64,000 nucleotides of DNA from M3007 sp046329435 (GTDB lineage Bacteria; Bacteroidota; Bacteroidia; Chitinophagales; Saprospiraceae): NCBI GenBank assembly GCA_046329435.1, contig JAXLUR010000001.1, positions 310,001-374,000 of the forward strand. The letters run 5' to 3'. Under the pieces are notes generated by a model. It was not told where the DNA came from, did no database searches, and was given only the letters and a program-made list of their open reading frames with translations. Each line of letters opens with the position of its first letter. Position 1 is the first letter of the stretch. Below, one piece after another: positions 18,405 through 26,567 of this stretch. The translations under genes and the position numbers were made by a program.

Positions 18405-19831
18405 GAAGCGTACGGCGAATCGTACCCTAGGATGCGCAACATTGAGTTGGCGTCCTGCTCCTGGAACACCTCCCAGTCGGTAAACTCGCCGTAGTAATTT
18501 CTGTCGATCAGAATATGCTTGGGCGCGGGCAAAAGGCAGTGTTTCAGGCCGCCATAGCCGCTGAGCGACTCCTGATAAGCGCCTGTATGGAAGAAGCCGA
18601 TGTACAGGGGATTTTCTTTTTTCTCGTCAAAAACGGGCAGATAAACCTGATTGATATGCGCTTCCGAATTGTAGTAATCGGCATTGTCGCAGCTGATTCC
18701 GCCGATGTTGACCCTTTGATATTCCTTTTCCCAGTGGTTGATAGGGAGTAAAATAAAACGCTCTTTGATCCCCCAACTGTCTGGTAATGTGTTGATTAGA
18801 GAGTTGTCGAGCATGTACCACTGTTCGGCGTCGTTCTGTTGTTTTTTGCCAATGACGGAAAAGATTGTTGCGCCGCTTTCGCCGACCGTGTATTTGCCAA
18901 ACTCGGAGTAAATATCGGGTTCCGGAACACCCTCGCTATCGCAGGATTCCTTGATTTGCCGAACGATTTCGGCCACCATATAGGGGTAGTCGTATTCAAA
19001 ACTCAACGAATTGCGAATGGGCATGCCCCCGCCAATATTGAGCGCGGATAGGGTAGGGCACACTTTGCGAAGTTCACAGTAGGTTTTGATCCCCTTTTTT
19101 AACTCGCTCCAGTAGTAAATCGTGTCTTTTATGCCGGTATCGACAAAAAAGTGGAGCATTTTGAGTTCGAATTTGGGGTTGTTGGCGATTTTTTCCTTGT
19201 AAAAAGACAACACTTCGGACTGCCGAATACCCAGGCGGGAAGTATAAAATTCAAAGTTGGGCTCTTCCTCGGTGGCCATTCGGAGGCCGATGTTGCATTT
19301 GGACGCGTGAACGAGCGAAGCGTATTGGTCCAGTTCATCGACGTTGTCGCAAACGGGTATGACATTGGTAAAACCTTCGTTGATCAGGTCGGCAACGCGT
19401 TGCACGTATGCCTGGGGTTTGTAACCGTTGTTGACGATCGTGGTGCTCTTGTTAATTTTACCAAGCTTGTACAGCCGCCAAACGAGGTCAATATCAAACG
19501 CAGAGGAAGTTTCGAGTTGCGTCCCGTTTTCGAGCACTTCGTTGAGCACAAAAGCGAAGTGCGAACTTTTGGTGCAGTAGCAATAAATGTATTTGCCGTT
19601 GTAGTCGTACCGCTGTATGGCATCGCGGAACAATTTTCGGGCGGTCTGGATTTTCTCGCCGATTTTGGGCAGGTAAGTGAGTTTGAGCGGAGTACCGTAT
19701 TTTTTGATCAGTTCAAAAAGATCGATTTCATTGAATAACAGTTGATTGTTGCGAAGGCTGAAACCGTCTTGCGGGAAATCAAAGGTTTGTGTAACGAGAT
19801 CGTAATACGCGTTTTTCATCAATCGGATCAA
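18401..19831 (-). CDS. Arginine decarboxylase-like PLP enzyme
   Basis: A 476-residue fold-III PLP-dependent decarboxylase (alanine-racemase-like barrel plus beta domain). The PLP lysine is in YCYCTKSSHFAFV, the phosphate-binding glycine loop is LNIGGGMP, and the second active-site segment is GGISCDNADYYN, with Cys and Asp at the positions used in this superfamily. Sequences of this type in Bacteroidota are annotated as arginine decarboxylase; diaminopimelate- or carboxynorspermidine-type activity is a less likely alternative. An alternative start lies five codons downstream (MKNAYYD). Confidence 0.82.
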   Translation of the reverse strand: MIRLMKNAYYDLVTQTFDFPQDGFSLRNNQLLFNEIDLFELIKKYGTPLKLTYLPKIGEKIQTARKLFRDAIQRYDYNGKYIYCYCTKSSHFAFVLNEVLENGTQLETSSAFDIDLVWRLYKLGKINKSTTIVNNGYKPQAYVQRVADLINEGFTNVIPVCDNVDELDQYASLVHASKCNIGLRMATEEEPNFEFYTSRLGIRQSEVLSFYKEKIANNPKFELKMLHFFVDTGIKDTIYYWSELKKGIKTYCELRKVCPTLSALNIGGGMPIRNSLSFEYDYPYMVAEIVRQIKESCDSEGVPEPDIYSEFGKYTVGESGATIFSVIGKKQQNDAEQWYMLDNSLINTLPDSWGIKERFILLPINHWEKEYQRVNIGGISCDNADYYNSEAHINQVYLPVFDEKKENPLYIGFFHTGAYQESLSGYGGLKHCLLPAPKHILIDRNYYGEFTDWEVFQEQDANSMLRILGYDSPYAS

Positions 19832-20007
19832 GAAAGGTGTTCGAATAAATGGCGGGTAAAATTAGCGGGATTTCAACTGGAATCCGGGTATTTTTTTACC
19901 TTACTTAACATAATATAAATTATGGAACAAAACTTACGCAAAATTCTCTTGTTTCCAAAGCCCGGATCGCTTGATAAAACCCGACCTTGGCCTTGAATCA
20001 CTCTGTC

Positions 20008-20634
20008 ATGAATACATATCGTCATTTATTTCCCGAACTGGAAGAAGCACTTGTTGAAGAATTGTTGGAAAAAGGCAGGATTGTTCACATCGAAGCCGGC
20101 GCTACACTGCTGAAAGCCGGGCAAAATATTCGCAATACCATTATCGTCCTGGAAGGCCTCGTCAAACTCTACCGCGAGAACGACGAAGGCAGCGAGTTTT
20201 TTATGTATCACCTGCATCCTGGCGACACCTGCGCCTTGTCGCTCGTCTGCGACCGTACGTTCAGGGCCAGCGCCGTTACGGCACGCGCCGTCAGCAACGC
20301 TACCCTGCTGGTCGTGCCGATCGAACAAACCGAACACTGGATGCGGCAATACCGCACCTGGTATCATTTCGTCGTGGGCACGTACCGCAAACGTTACGAA
20401 GAACTGCTGGAAACGATTGACCATATCGCCTTCCGAAACATGGACGAGCGCCTTGAATTTTATTTACGAAGGCACCGTGACTCGCTGAAATCCAATATTT
20501 TACACATCACCAATACGGAAATAGCCCAGGAATTGAATTCCTCCCGCGAGGTAATTTCCAGGCTCATGAAAAAGCTGTCGGAAGCTGGAAAAGTACGCCT
20601 GTTGAAAAGCGGCATTGAGATTTTAAGGCTCTGA
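20008..20634 (+). CDS. Crp/Fnr-family regulator 1 (probable regulator of the sulfur island)
   Basis: A 208-residue regulator with an N-terminal cyclic-nucleotide-type beta-roll (about 15-115), a dimer helix and a C-terminal winged helix. The recognition helix reads SSREVISRLMKKL: the R-E-x3-R spacing equals R180, E181 and R185 of E. coli CRP, which contact GTGA half-sites. There is no N-terminal Cys cluster for an FNR Fe-S centre. The beta-roll carries two cysteines in GDTCALSLVCD that might sense sulfur species. The ATG at 20008 is preferred to an upstream TTG. It stands at the head of the operator-bearing island. Confidence 0.9.
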   Translation: MNTYRHLFPELEEALVEELLEKGRIVHIEAGATLLKAGQNIRNTIIVLEGLVKLYRENDEGSEFFMYHLHPGDTCALSLVCDRTFRASAVTARAVSNATLLVVPIEQTEHWMRQYRTWYHFVVGTYRKRYEELLETIDHIAFRNMDERLEFYLRRHRDSLKSNILHITNTEIAQELNSSREVISRLMKKLSEAGKVRLLKSGIEILRL

Positions 20635-20649
20635 ACAGTGTAATTACGT

Positions 20650-20694
20650 CGTGATAAAAGTCACAAAAAATTGCCGTCCCCTACCCCACCTTTG
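20650..20694 (+). promoter_or_regulatory. GTGA-N6-TCAC operator with -7 element, exporter gene
   Basis: The palindrome CGTGATAAAAGTCACA (20650-20665) is centred 33.5 bp before the TTTG (20691-20694) of the -7 element CACCTTTG. This is the spacing of a class II (about -41.5) activator site. The TauE/SafE gene starts 29 nt after it. Confidence 0.8.
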
Positions 20695-20723
20695 TCGATC
20701 ATTTAACTATCCGAACTCTTGAA

Positions 20724-21539
20724 ATGGCAATTTTGGGTTATTTCGCTTCCGCACTTATTGGAATTTCACTGGGGCTGATCGGCGGCGGCGGCAGCATTCT
20801 CACCGTACCTGTTTTGGTATATTTGTTTGGCGTAGAGCCAGTTATGGCAACTGCATATTCCTTATTCATTGTGGGGTCCACCAGTTTGGTGGGGGCTGTT
20901 CCGAAATATCGGGACAATCAGGTTAACCTCAAAACAGCAGCCATTTTCGGCATTCCATCCATTGCGGCAGTGTACGCTACACGGGCGTGGCTGGTGCCGC
21001 TGATTCCGAACCCGGTCACAACAATCGGGGATTTCACCGTCACCAAGGCGATGCTGATGATGGGGTTGTTTGCCTTGCTGATGGTTTTTGCGTCGGTGTC
21101 GATGATTCGCGATAAAAAAGTGGCGGCAGAAAACGGCGGCCCTCAGCAATTCAACTATCCGATGATCCTGCTTGAAGGCGCCGTGGTCGGCGTGCTGACC
21201 GGTCTGGTCGGCGCAGGCGGAGGTTTTTTGATCATTCCGGCGCTGGTTTTGTTTAGTAAATTGCCGATGAAACAGGCTGTCGGAACTTCATTGCTGATCA
21301 TTGCCGCCAAGTCGCTGTTCGGCTTTACCGGCGATCTTGGCCACTACAAAATGGACTGGACTTTGCTGGGCACCGTAACAGTTTTGGCTATTGCCGGTAT
21401 TTTTGTGGGCAACCGCCTGAGCAGAAGCATCGACGGCGACAAGCTGAAAAAAGCCTTCGGGTGGTTCGTGCTGGTTATGGGTATTTATATTCTGGCAAAA
21501 GAACTCATATTTACCAGCCCGGCCGTTGCCGCTCATTGA
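20724..21539 (+). CDS. TauE/SafE-family sulfite exporter
   Basis: A 271-residue inner-membrane protein with about eight transmembrane helices and the duplicated family signature: GLIGGGGSILTVPVLVY near residue 18 and GLVGAGGGFLIIPALVL near residue 158. TauE/SafE proteins export sulfite, sulfoacetate and related anions. In the staphylococcal cst operon a TauE sits with a CstB-type enzyme. Here the next gene is CstB-like, so export of sulfite made by persulfide oxidation is the natural inference. It is expressed from its own operator promoter. Confidence 0.93.
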   Translation: MAILGYFASALIGISLGLIGGGGSILTVPVLVYLFGVEPVMATAYSLFIVGSTSLVGAVPKYRDNQVNLKTAAIFGIPSIAAVYATRAWLVPLIPNPVTTIGDFTVTKAMLMMGLFALLMVFASVSMIRDKKVAAENGGPQQFNYPMILLEGAVVGVLTGLVGAGGGFLIIPALVLFSKLPMKQAVGTSLLIIAAKSLFGFTGDLGHYKMDWTLLGTVTVLAIAGIFVGNRLSRSIDGDKLKKAFGWFVLVMGIYILAKELIFTSPAVAAH

Positions 21540-21575
21540 ATTGTCCTGTTTCTCCCCCGAAAAACACAGGCGCCT

Positions 21576-21621
21576 TGTGACTCATGTCACGCGCTGCCAA
21601 AGGGCAAAAACCTCAATTTTG
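21576..21621 (+). promoter_or_regulatory. GTGA-N6-TCAC operator with -7 element, CstB-like gene 1
   Basis: The palindrome TGTGACTCATGTCACG (21576-21591) is centred 34.5 bp before the TTTG (21618-21621) of CAATTTTG. The start codon follows 50 nt later. Confidence 0.8.
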
Positions 21622-21671
21622 CACCGTAAATAATCATTTCAAATGTTGTAAAAAGAAAAACTGCCTGTCTT

Positions 21672-23078
21672 ATGAAGATTGAACAAATTTATACGGGATG
21701 CCTCGCACAAGGCGCGTATTACGTTGAAAGTGAGGGAGAAGCGGTTGTGATCGACCCCCTGCGCGAAGTGGCCTCCTACCTTGACAAAGCGGAAAAAGAC
21801 GGTGCTGTGATCAAATACGTTTTTGAAACGCACTTTCACGCCGATTTTGTCAGCGGGCACCTCGACCTGTCGCAAAAAACCGGCGCGCCCATCGTTTACG
21901 GCCCGACAGCCAGGCCCGACTTCGAAGCACACATTGCGCACGACGGTGAAGAGTTCAAAGTAGGAAAACTTACCTTCCGCGTACTGCACACGCCGGGACA
22001 CACCATCGAGAGCGCTTGTTATTTGCTGCTCGACGAAAACGGCAAGGAAAAGGCGCTTTTTTCCGGCGACACGCTCTTTATCGGCGACGTAGGCCGACCC
22101 GACCTCGCCCAGAAAGCAGCGCACATGACCCAGGAACAACTGGCGGAAACGCTCTTCGACTCCCTGCGCAACAAGGTCATGACCCTGCCCGATGACGTGA
22201 TCGTATATCCGGCTCATGGCGCTGGCTCCGCCTGCGGCAAAAAAATGTCGAAAGAAACCTTCGATACGCTCGGCAACCAGAAGGCAACCAACTATGCCCT
22301 GCGCGCCAATATGACCAAAGCCGAGTTTGTCAAGGAAGTCACTACCGGCCTGACGCCCCCGCCGGCCTATTTCCCGCTCAATGTTGCGCTCAACAAAAAA
22401 GGCTACGACAGCATCGATGTCGTGATGCAACGCGGCACGCGGGCGCTTTCTCCCCGTGCTTTCGAGGCAGCAGCAAACGAAACCGGCGCCTTGTTGCTCG
22501 ATACCCGTGATGCGGAAACCTTCGCCAAAGGGTTTATTCCAAATTCCATCAACATCGGCATCGACGGGCAGTTTGCTCCCTGGGTGGGCGCACTGATACC
22601 CGATGTGAAGCAGGAATTGCTCATCATTGCCGAGCCCGGCCGCGAAGAAGAAGTGGTAACACGCCTGGCTCGTGTCGGCTACGATTACTGCCTGGGCTAC
22701 CTTGAAGGCGGTTTTGAAGCCTGGAAATCCGCCGGCCTTGAAACCGATCAGATTCAGCGGGTGTCGGCCGACGAACTGGCAGAAATCAAGGATGCCGTTA
22801 TCGTCGATGTTCGCAAGGAAAGCGAATACAGCAGCGAGCATCTGCTCCATGTCGAAAATGCCCCGCTGGATTATCTCAACGAATCCATGACCCGCATTCC
22901 CAGAGACAAAACCGTGTACATCCACTGCGCAGGCGGATATCGCTCCATGATTTTTGCCAGCGCCCTGCGCGCCAGAGGTTTCGATAACCTGGTCGATGTT
23001 CGAGGCGGTTTTAAAGCGATCAAGGACAGCGGACGATTCGAAATGACCGAATATGTGTGCCCCAGCACCTTGCTCTGA
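21672..23078 (+). CDS. CstB-like persulfide dioxygenase-rhodanese fusion 1
   Basis: A 468-residue protein with three domains. The N-terminal metallo-beta-lactamase/ETHE1-type persulfide dioxygenase (1-240) has H54-x-H56-x-D58 in THFHADFVSGH. A first rhodanese domain (about 265-355) has IIAEPGREEE in the active loop, so its Cys is lost. A second rhodanese (365-460) has an intact HCAGGYRS loop. C188 in GSACGKK matches the conserved Cys of CstB-type dioxygenases. S. aureus CstB oxidises bacillithiol or CoA persulfide and makes thiosulfate; the same is inferred here. A terminator follows at 23109. Confidence 0.92.
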   Translation: MKIEQIYTGCLAQGAYYVESEGEAVVIDPLREVASYLDKAEKDGAVIKYVFETHFHADFVSGHLDLSQKTGAPIVYGPTARPDFEAHIAHDGEEFKVGKLTFRVLHTPGHTIESACYLLLDENGKEKALFSGDTLFIGDVGRPDLAQKAAHMTQEQLAETLFDSLRNKVMTLPDDVIVYPAHGAGSACGKKMSKETFDTLGNQKATNYALRANMTKAEFVKEVTTGLTPPPAYFPLNVALNKKGYDSIDVVMQRGTRALSPRAFEAAANETGALLLDTRDAETFAKGFIPNSINIGIDGQFAPWVGALIPDVKQELLIIAEPGREEEVVTRLARVGYDYCLGYLEGGFEAWKSAGLETDQIQRVSADELAEIKDAVIVDVRKESEYSSEHLLHVENAPLDYLNESMTRIPRDKTVYIHCAGGYRSMIFASALRARGFDNLVDVRGGFKAIKDSGRFEMTEYVCPSTLL

Positions 23079-23108
23079 TGAAAAAATAAAAAGTTGGTTT
23101 TATTGATG

Positions 23109-23142
23109 TGGCTGCCGGGCAAATAGTCCGGCAGCCATTTTT
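23109..23142 (+). terminator. Rho-independent terminator after CstB-like gene 1
   Basis: A perfect 10-bp stem (23109-23118 with 23128-23137), 9-nt loop and five T at 23138-23142, 30 nt past the stop codon. Confidence 0.9.
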
Positions 23143-23182
23143 ATGTCCGCTCCCCTACCCTATGATGTTTACGGTTTCCCAA

Positions 23183-23228
23183 TGTGATAAATGTCACGCA
23201 TGGCATGGGTTCAAAGTCAATAATTTTG
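23183..23228 (+). promoter_or_regulatory. GTGA-N6-TCAC operator with -7 element, porin gene
   Basis: The palindrome TGTGATAAATGTCACG (23183-23198) is centred 34.5 bp before TTTG in a perfect TAATTTTG (23221-23228). The porin ATG follows 28 nt later. Confidence 0.85.
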
Positions 23229-23256
23229 TGCATTAATTATTGATAATCAATTGTTT

Positions 23257-24660
23257 ATGTCAATATTAAAAATTGTAGTATGGGCCATCGGGATGCTTCC
23301 CGTAACTGTATTGACGGCTCAGTCGCAGTCCCCTGAATGGAGTACCGACACATTGGAAGCGCCAACCTTGCGCAAGGCATTTACCCGGGGAGAATATGGT
23401 GGTACATTCCGTTCCTACCTCATGGCCACCGATAATAAAAACGGCCTTACCGACTACTACGCCTGGGCAGCCGGAGGCTCTCTCCATTTCCAGTCGGCGC
23501 CTTATCACGGCTTTCAAATGGGCATTGGCGGTATGTTCAATTTTAACCTCTTGTCATCCGATCTGAGCAAAAAAGACCCCAAAACCGGCGCCGTCAATCG
23601 CTACGAGATCGGCCTGTTTGACGTGGAGGATGCTTCAAATAAAAACGACCTCGACCGAATGGATGAGTTTTGGCTCCGCTATCGGTGGCGCAAAAGCAGG
23701 CTGACCATCGGGAAACAAACCCTCCAGACACCTTTTATCAATGCGCAGGACGGCCGCATGCGCCCTACGACCGAAGCCGCCTTCTGGCTCGAATCCGAAC
23801 AATGGCGCGATACCCGTATCGAGGGCGGCTGGATTTGGAAAATTTCGCCCCGCAGCACCGTCCGCTGGTATGATATCGGCACATCGATCGGCTTGTACCC
23901 GCGTGGCCTCAACCCCGACGGCACAGCCAGCGGCTATGCCGAAAACCTGAGCAGCAAGGGTATCGCACTGCTCGGTATCACGAAAAAAATCAATGGTAAA
24001 ACCAGGGTTCAGGTATGGGACCAGTTTGTTGAAAATATTTTTAACACCGCCTTCGCACAAGTCGATTACAAACAACCGCTGGGAGGTGGCCACCACCTTC
24101 TTGCCGGGGTACTGGCCCTGCATCAAAACGCCGTCTCCGACGGGGGCAATACGGATGCATCCAAAACCTATTTTCAAAAAAATGGCCGATCCAGCGCGGT
24201 TTCCGCACAGGTTGGCTGGCAAAAAGGCGGCTGGCAGGTATTGGGCGCCTATACGCACATTACCGATGAGGGCCGTTTCCTGTCGCCCCGTGAATGGGGC
24301 CGCGAACCGTTTTACACCTTCCTGTCGCGCGAGCGCGTCGAAGGCAGCGGCCGCCTGGATGCCGCAACCCTCCGCGCCAACTGGACCGACCGGACAAAGG
24401 CCTGGAACATCGGGCTTGCAGGCGGGTATTTTTCACTACCCGACGTCAAACAGGTAAGTTTGAATAAATATGCTTTTCCGGGTTTTTATCAGATCAATGC
24501 AGACCTGCGCTACAGTTTTCGCGGTCTGCTGGAAGGCCTCAGGGTTCAGTTCCTTTATGTGTACAAAGGTAAAGCAGACAGCACCTACGGCAACGACAAA
24601 CTCGTCATCAACCGGGTTGACATGTCGCATGTCAACCTGATCATCAACTACTCCTACTGA
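23257..24660 (+). CDS. OprD-family outer membrane porin
   Basis: A 467-residue protein with a signal peptide ending VLTAQSQ, then alternating beta strands, ending in an aromatic C-terminal strand (LIINYSY) as expected for an outer-membrane barrel. Segments such as FTRGEYGGTFRSYLMATD, DEFWLRYRWRKSRLTIGKQ and GGHHLLAGVLALHQNA are typical of OprD-like porins of about 16-18 strands. The ATG at 23257 directly precedes the hydrophobic core; a TTG six bases earlier is less likely. Control by the island operator suggests passage of a sulfur oxyanion such as thiosulfate or sulfite. Confidence 0.85.
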   Translation: MSILKIVVWAIGMLPVTVLTAQSQSPEWSTDTLEAPTLRKAFTRGEYGGTFRSYLMATDNKNGLTDYYAWAAGGSLHFQSAPYHGFQMGIGGMFNFNLLSSDLSKKDPKTGAVNRYEIGLFDVEDASNKNDLDRMDEFWLRYRWRKSRLTIGKQTLQTPFINAQDGRMRPTTEAAFWLESEQWRDTRIEGGWIWKISPRSTVRWYDIGTSIGLYPRGLNPDGTASGYAENLSSKGIALLGITKKINGKTRVQVWDQFVENIFNTAFAQVDYKQPLGGGHHLLAGVLALHQNAVSDGGNTDASKTYFQKNGRSSAVSAQVGWQKGGWQVLGAYTHITDEGRFLSPREWGREPFYTFLSRERVEGSGRLDAATLRANWTDRTKAWNIGLAGGYFSLPDVKQVSLNKYAFPGFYQINADLRYSFRGLLEGLRVQFLYVYKGKADSTYGNDKLVINRVDMSHVNLIINYSY

Positions 24661-24670
24661 ATTTCAGGTT

Positions 24671-24716
24671 TGTGACAATTGTCACACCCGCGGCCCTCGC
24701 CCGGGGTGCAAATTTG
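24671..24716 (+). promoter_or_regulatory. Perfect TGTGA-N6-TCACA operator with -7 element, YeeE operon
   Basis: TGTGACAATTGTCACA (24671-24686) is an exact palindrome centred 34.5 bp before the TTTG (24713-24716) of CAAATTTG. It starts 11 nt after the porin stop codon and drives a four-gene unit. Confidence 0.9.
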
Positions 24717-24740
24717 CATGGAACTAACTGATACTGTCCA

Positions 24741-25301
24741 ATGGAACTACTCTCCCAACCCTGGCCCTGGTGGGCGGCAGGTATTATCATCGGTTTAACC
24801 GTACCGGCCCTTCTGATGCTGGGCAACAAACATTTCGGTATTTCGGCCAATCTGCGGCACATCTGCGCTGCCTGCGTTCCGGCCAACATCAAGTTTTTTC
24901 AATACGAATGGAAAAAGGAGGTGTGGAACTTCTTCTTTGTCGGCGGCATTCTTTTCGGCTCGGTTGCGGCAACGTTGTGGTTTCAAAACCCAGAACCTGT
25001 TCAAATTCACCCGCAACTGGCGGCAGACCTCGGCGAAAAAGGAATTGCCAATATCGAAGGCCTGGTGCCGGAAGACCTGTTCAGCTGGAAAAGCCTGTTT
25101 ACCCTGCGAGGATTTATCCTGATGGTAATTGGCGGATTTCTGGTTGGATTTGGCACCAGGTATGCCGGCGGCTGCACTTCCGGCCATGCGATCATGGGGC
25201 TTTCCGATCTTCAAATGCCTTCTCTGATCGCCACGATCTCATTTATGGCCGGCGGATTCATCATGGCTAATTTGATTCTGCCGTTTATCCTCAGTTTATA
25301 A
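24741..25301 (+). CDS. YeeE/YedE-family transporter half 1
   Basis: A 186-residue inner-membrane protein with about four to five helices. The family motif GGCTSGHAIMG (about residue 145) carries the Cys that in thiosulfate transporter YeeE takes part in thiosulfate relay. A second Cys pair, ICAACVPAN, lies near residue 43. Full-length YeeE is about twice this size; here the function seems divided between this gene and the next, 10 nt downstream, as in many sulfur loci. It probably moves thiosulfate or sulfide-derived sulfur across the inner membrane. Confidence 0.9.
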   Translation: MELLSQPWPWWAAGIIIGLTVPALLMLGNKHFGISANLRHICAACVPANIKFFQYEWKKEVWNFFFVGGILFGSVAATLWFQNPEPVQIHPQLAADLGEKGIANIEGLVPEDLFSWKSLFTLRGFILMVIGGFLVGFGTRYAGGCTSGHAIMGLSDLQMPSLIATISFMAGGFIMANLILPFILSL

Positions 25302-25311
25302 ACCGAAAATT

Positions 25312-25839
25312 ATGTCAAATAATATTGATTATCAGATACCTGCGCCAGTCGAGGCGATAAATACCGACCTGGAAGTGCGATCGCTCGACACCATGTGTGT
25401 CAACGAGTCGCAGTTGAAACACCCCTGGTGGTACAACCTGAAATATTCGGCCATTGGCGCTTTTTTCGGACTGGCCTTCGTAAAGGCCGAAATCGTGTCG
25501 TGGTATCGTATTCAGGAAATGTTCCGGCTCGAATCCTTTCACATGTATGGTGTGATCGGTACGGCTGTCGTGATCGGAGCAACGTCGGTCTTTTTGATCA
25601 AAAAGCTCCATATCAAAAGTATTTACGGAGAAGAAATCCTCTTCCACCCGAAAAAATTCAACAAGGGGCAAATCTACGGCGGCTTGTTGTTCGGCCTCGG
25701 CTGGGCCATGACCGGTGCATGCCCGGGTCCGCTGTTTGCCCAGATCGGCACTGGCGCCCTGGCCATTTCGGTGACCCTGCTGAGCGCTGTCGCCGGCACC
25801 TGGGTGTATGGGTATTTTCGGGAAAAACTGCCCCATTGA
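25312..25839 (+). CDS. YeeE/YedE-family transporter half 2 (DUF6691-type)
   Basis: A 175-residue membrane protein with about four helices and the second YeeE-type signature GWAMTGACPGPLFAQIG (about residue 136). The N-terminal ~40 residues are polar (MSNNIDYQIPAPVEAIN) and precede the first helix. It lies 10 nt behind half 1, and the two presumably form one heteromeric channel. Conserved Cys residues in both halves fit a relay of thiosulfate. Next in the unit is a periplasmic rhodanese, which could donate or accept sulfur at the outer face. Confidence 0.88.
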   Translation: MSNNIDYQIPAPVEAINTDLEVRSLDTMCVNESQLKHPWWYNLKYSAIGAFFGLAFVKAEIVSWYRIQEMFRLESFHMYGVIGTAVVIGATSVFLIKKLHIKSIYGEEILFHPKKFNKGQIYGGLLFGLGWAMTGACPGPLFAQIGTGALAISVTLLSAVAGTWVYGYFREKLPH

Positions 25840-25871
25840 TTCACCAGCATTGTTAAAAACATCATTCTGCC

Positions 25872-26267
25872 ATGAAATTCCAAAGTATTCTTATCCTTAT
25901 TACCCTGCTCGGTTTTGCATCGTGTTCGCAACCGGGCAAGGTCGAACATATTGACGTACAAACTGCTGTAAAACTGATCGACACGGAGAAAGACCTCCAG
26001 GTTGTAGACCTGCGTACCCCCGGCGAAGTCAATGCGACCGGCATGCTGCCACATGCGCAGCCCATCAATTTTGTAGCGCCGGATTTTATGGCAAAAGTGG
26101 CCGGCCTTGACAAAAACAAACCAGTACTGCTGTATTGCGCCACTGGCAGCCGCAGCGCCCAGGCCTCCGCCATGCTGGAGAAGGAAGGGTTTAAAACCAT
26201 TTACGATCTCGCGCCCGGCATCAGCGGCTGGTTGCGCGCCAATCAAAAGACCGTTACACACAACTAA
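25872..26267 (+). CDS. Periplasmic rhodanese-like lipoprotein
   Basis: A 131-residue protein with a lipoprotein signal (LLGFASC, Cys about residue 19) followed by a single rhodanese domain (DLRTPGEVNATGMLPHA) with the active loop CATGSRS. It should be anchored outside the cytoplasm and transfer sulfane sulfur from thiosulfate or persulfide. It lies between the YeeE halves and a small membrane protein; rhodanese plus two-helix membrane segment is the composition of YgaP, here on separate genes. Confidence 0.92.
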   Translation: MKFQSILILITLLGFASCSQPGKVEHIDVQTAVKLIDTEKDLQVVDLRTPGEVNATGMLPHAQPINFVAPDFMAKVAGLDKNKPVLLYCATGSRSAQASAMLEKEGFKTIYDLAPGISGWLRANQKTVTHN

Positions 26268-26274
26268 CAAAACG

Positions 26275-26526
26275 ATGACTGCAATTTTCAGAAACTGGCA
26301 TTTTATGCGCATCATGCGCGCTTTGATCGCCGGCTGGGCTTTTTTCGAAGCCTTCCGCACCGGTGAATGGCTGCTGATTATGCCCGGCAGTTTGTTTGCG
26401 ATGCAGGCCATATTCGACATCGGCTGCTGCGGAAGCGCCGGCTGTGGCGTGCCGTACGAACAGCACGCCAGCGAAATAAGAAAAGATGAACTGGTGGTGG
26501 AAGAAGTCAGGGCTGAAAAGTCCTGA
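26275..26526 (+). CDS. Small membrane protein with CCGSAGC motif
   Basis: An 83-residue protein beginning MTAIFRNWHFMRIMRALIAG, with two short hydrophobic segments (about 13-28 and 33-48), a Cys-rich turn IGCCGSAGCGVP and a charged tail (KDELVVEEVRAEKS). The ATG at 26275 is 8 nt from the rhodanese stop codon. It resembles the membrane portion of YgaP-like sulfurtransferases, with three cysteines near the membrane surface that could bind a metal or carry sulfur. The family is not certain. Confidence 0.75.
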   Translation: MTAIFRNWHFMRIMRALIAGWAFFEAFRTGEWLLIMPGSLFAMQAIFDIGCCGSAGCGVPYEQHASEIRKDELVVEEVRAEKS

Positions 26527-26550
26527 CGCTCCCCTACCCGACCGGTTTGT

Positions 26551-26558
26551 TATCTTTG
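26551..26558 (+). promoter_or_regulatory. -7 promoter element TATCTTTG of the second Crp/Fnr gene
   Basis: A perfect TAnnTTTG lies 9 nt before the ATG at 26568. No GTGA-N6-TCAC site lies 34 bp upstream, so this regulator gene does not appear to be under the island operator. Confidence 0.5.
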
Positions 26559-26567
26559 GCAGCAGAT

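Noticed and set aside
21639..22925. Long minus-strand frame opposite CstB-like gene 1
   Set aside because: Antisense shadow of a gene with clear metal and rhodanese motifs; no own domain or promoter.
20677..26540. Recurring CCCCTACCC-like string near 20678, 23153 and 26530
   Set aside because: It has no constant distance to start codons or -7 elements and is absent from most operator promoters, so it is probably chance in GC-rich DNA.
26500..26567. Search for an operator in front of the second Crp-type gene
   Set aside because: No GTGA-N6-TCAC is found at the 34-bp spacing; only the -7 element is present.
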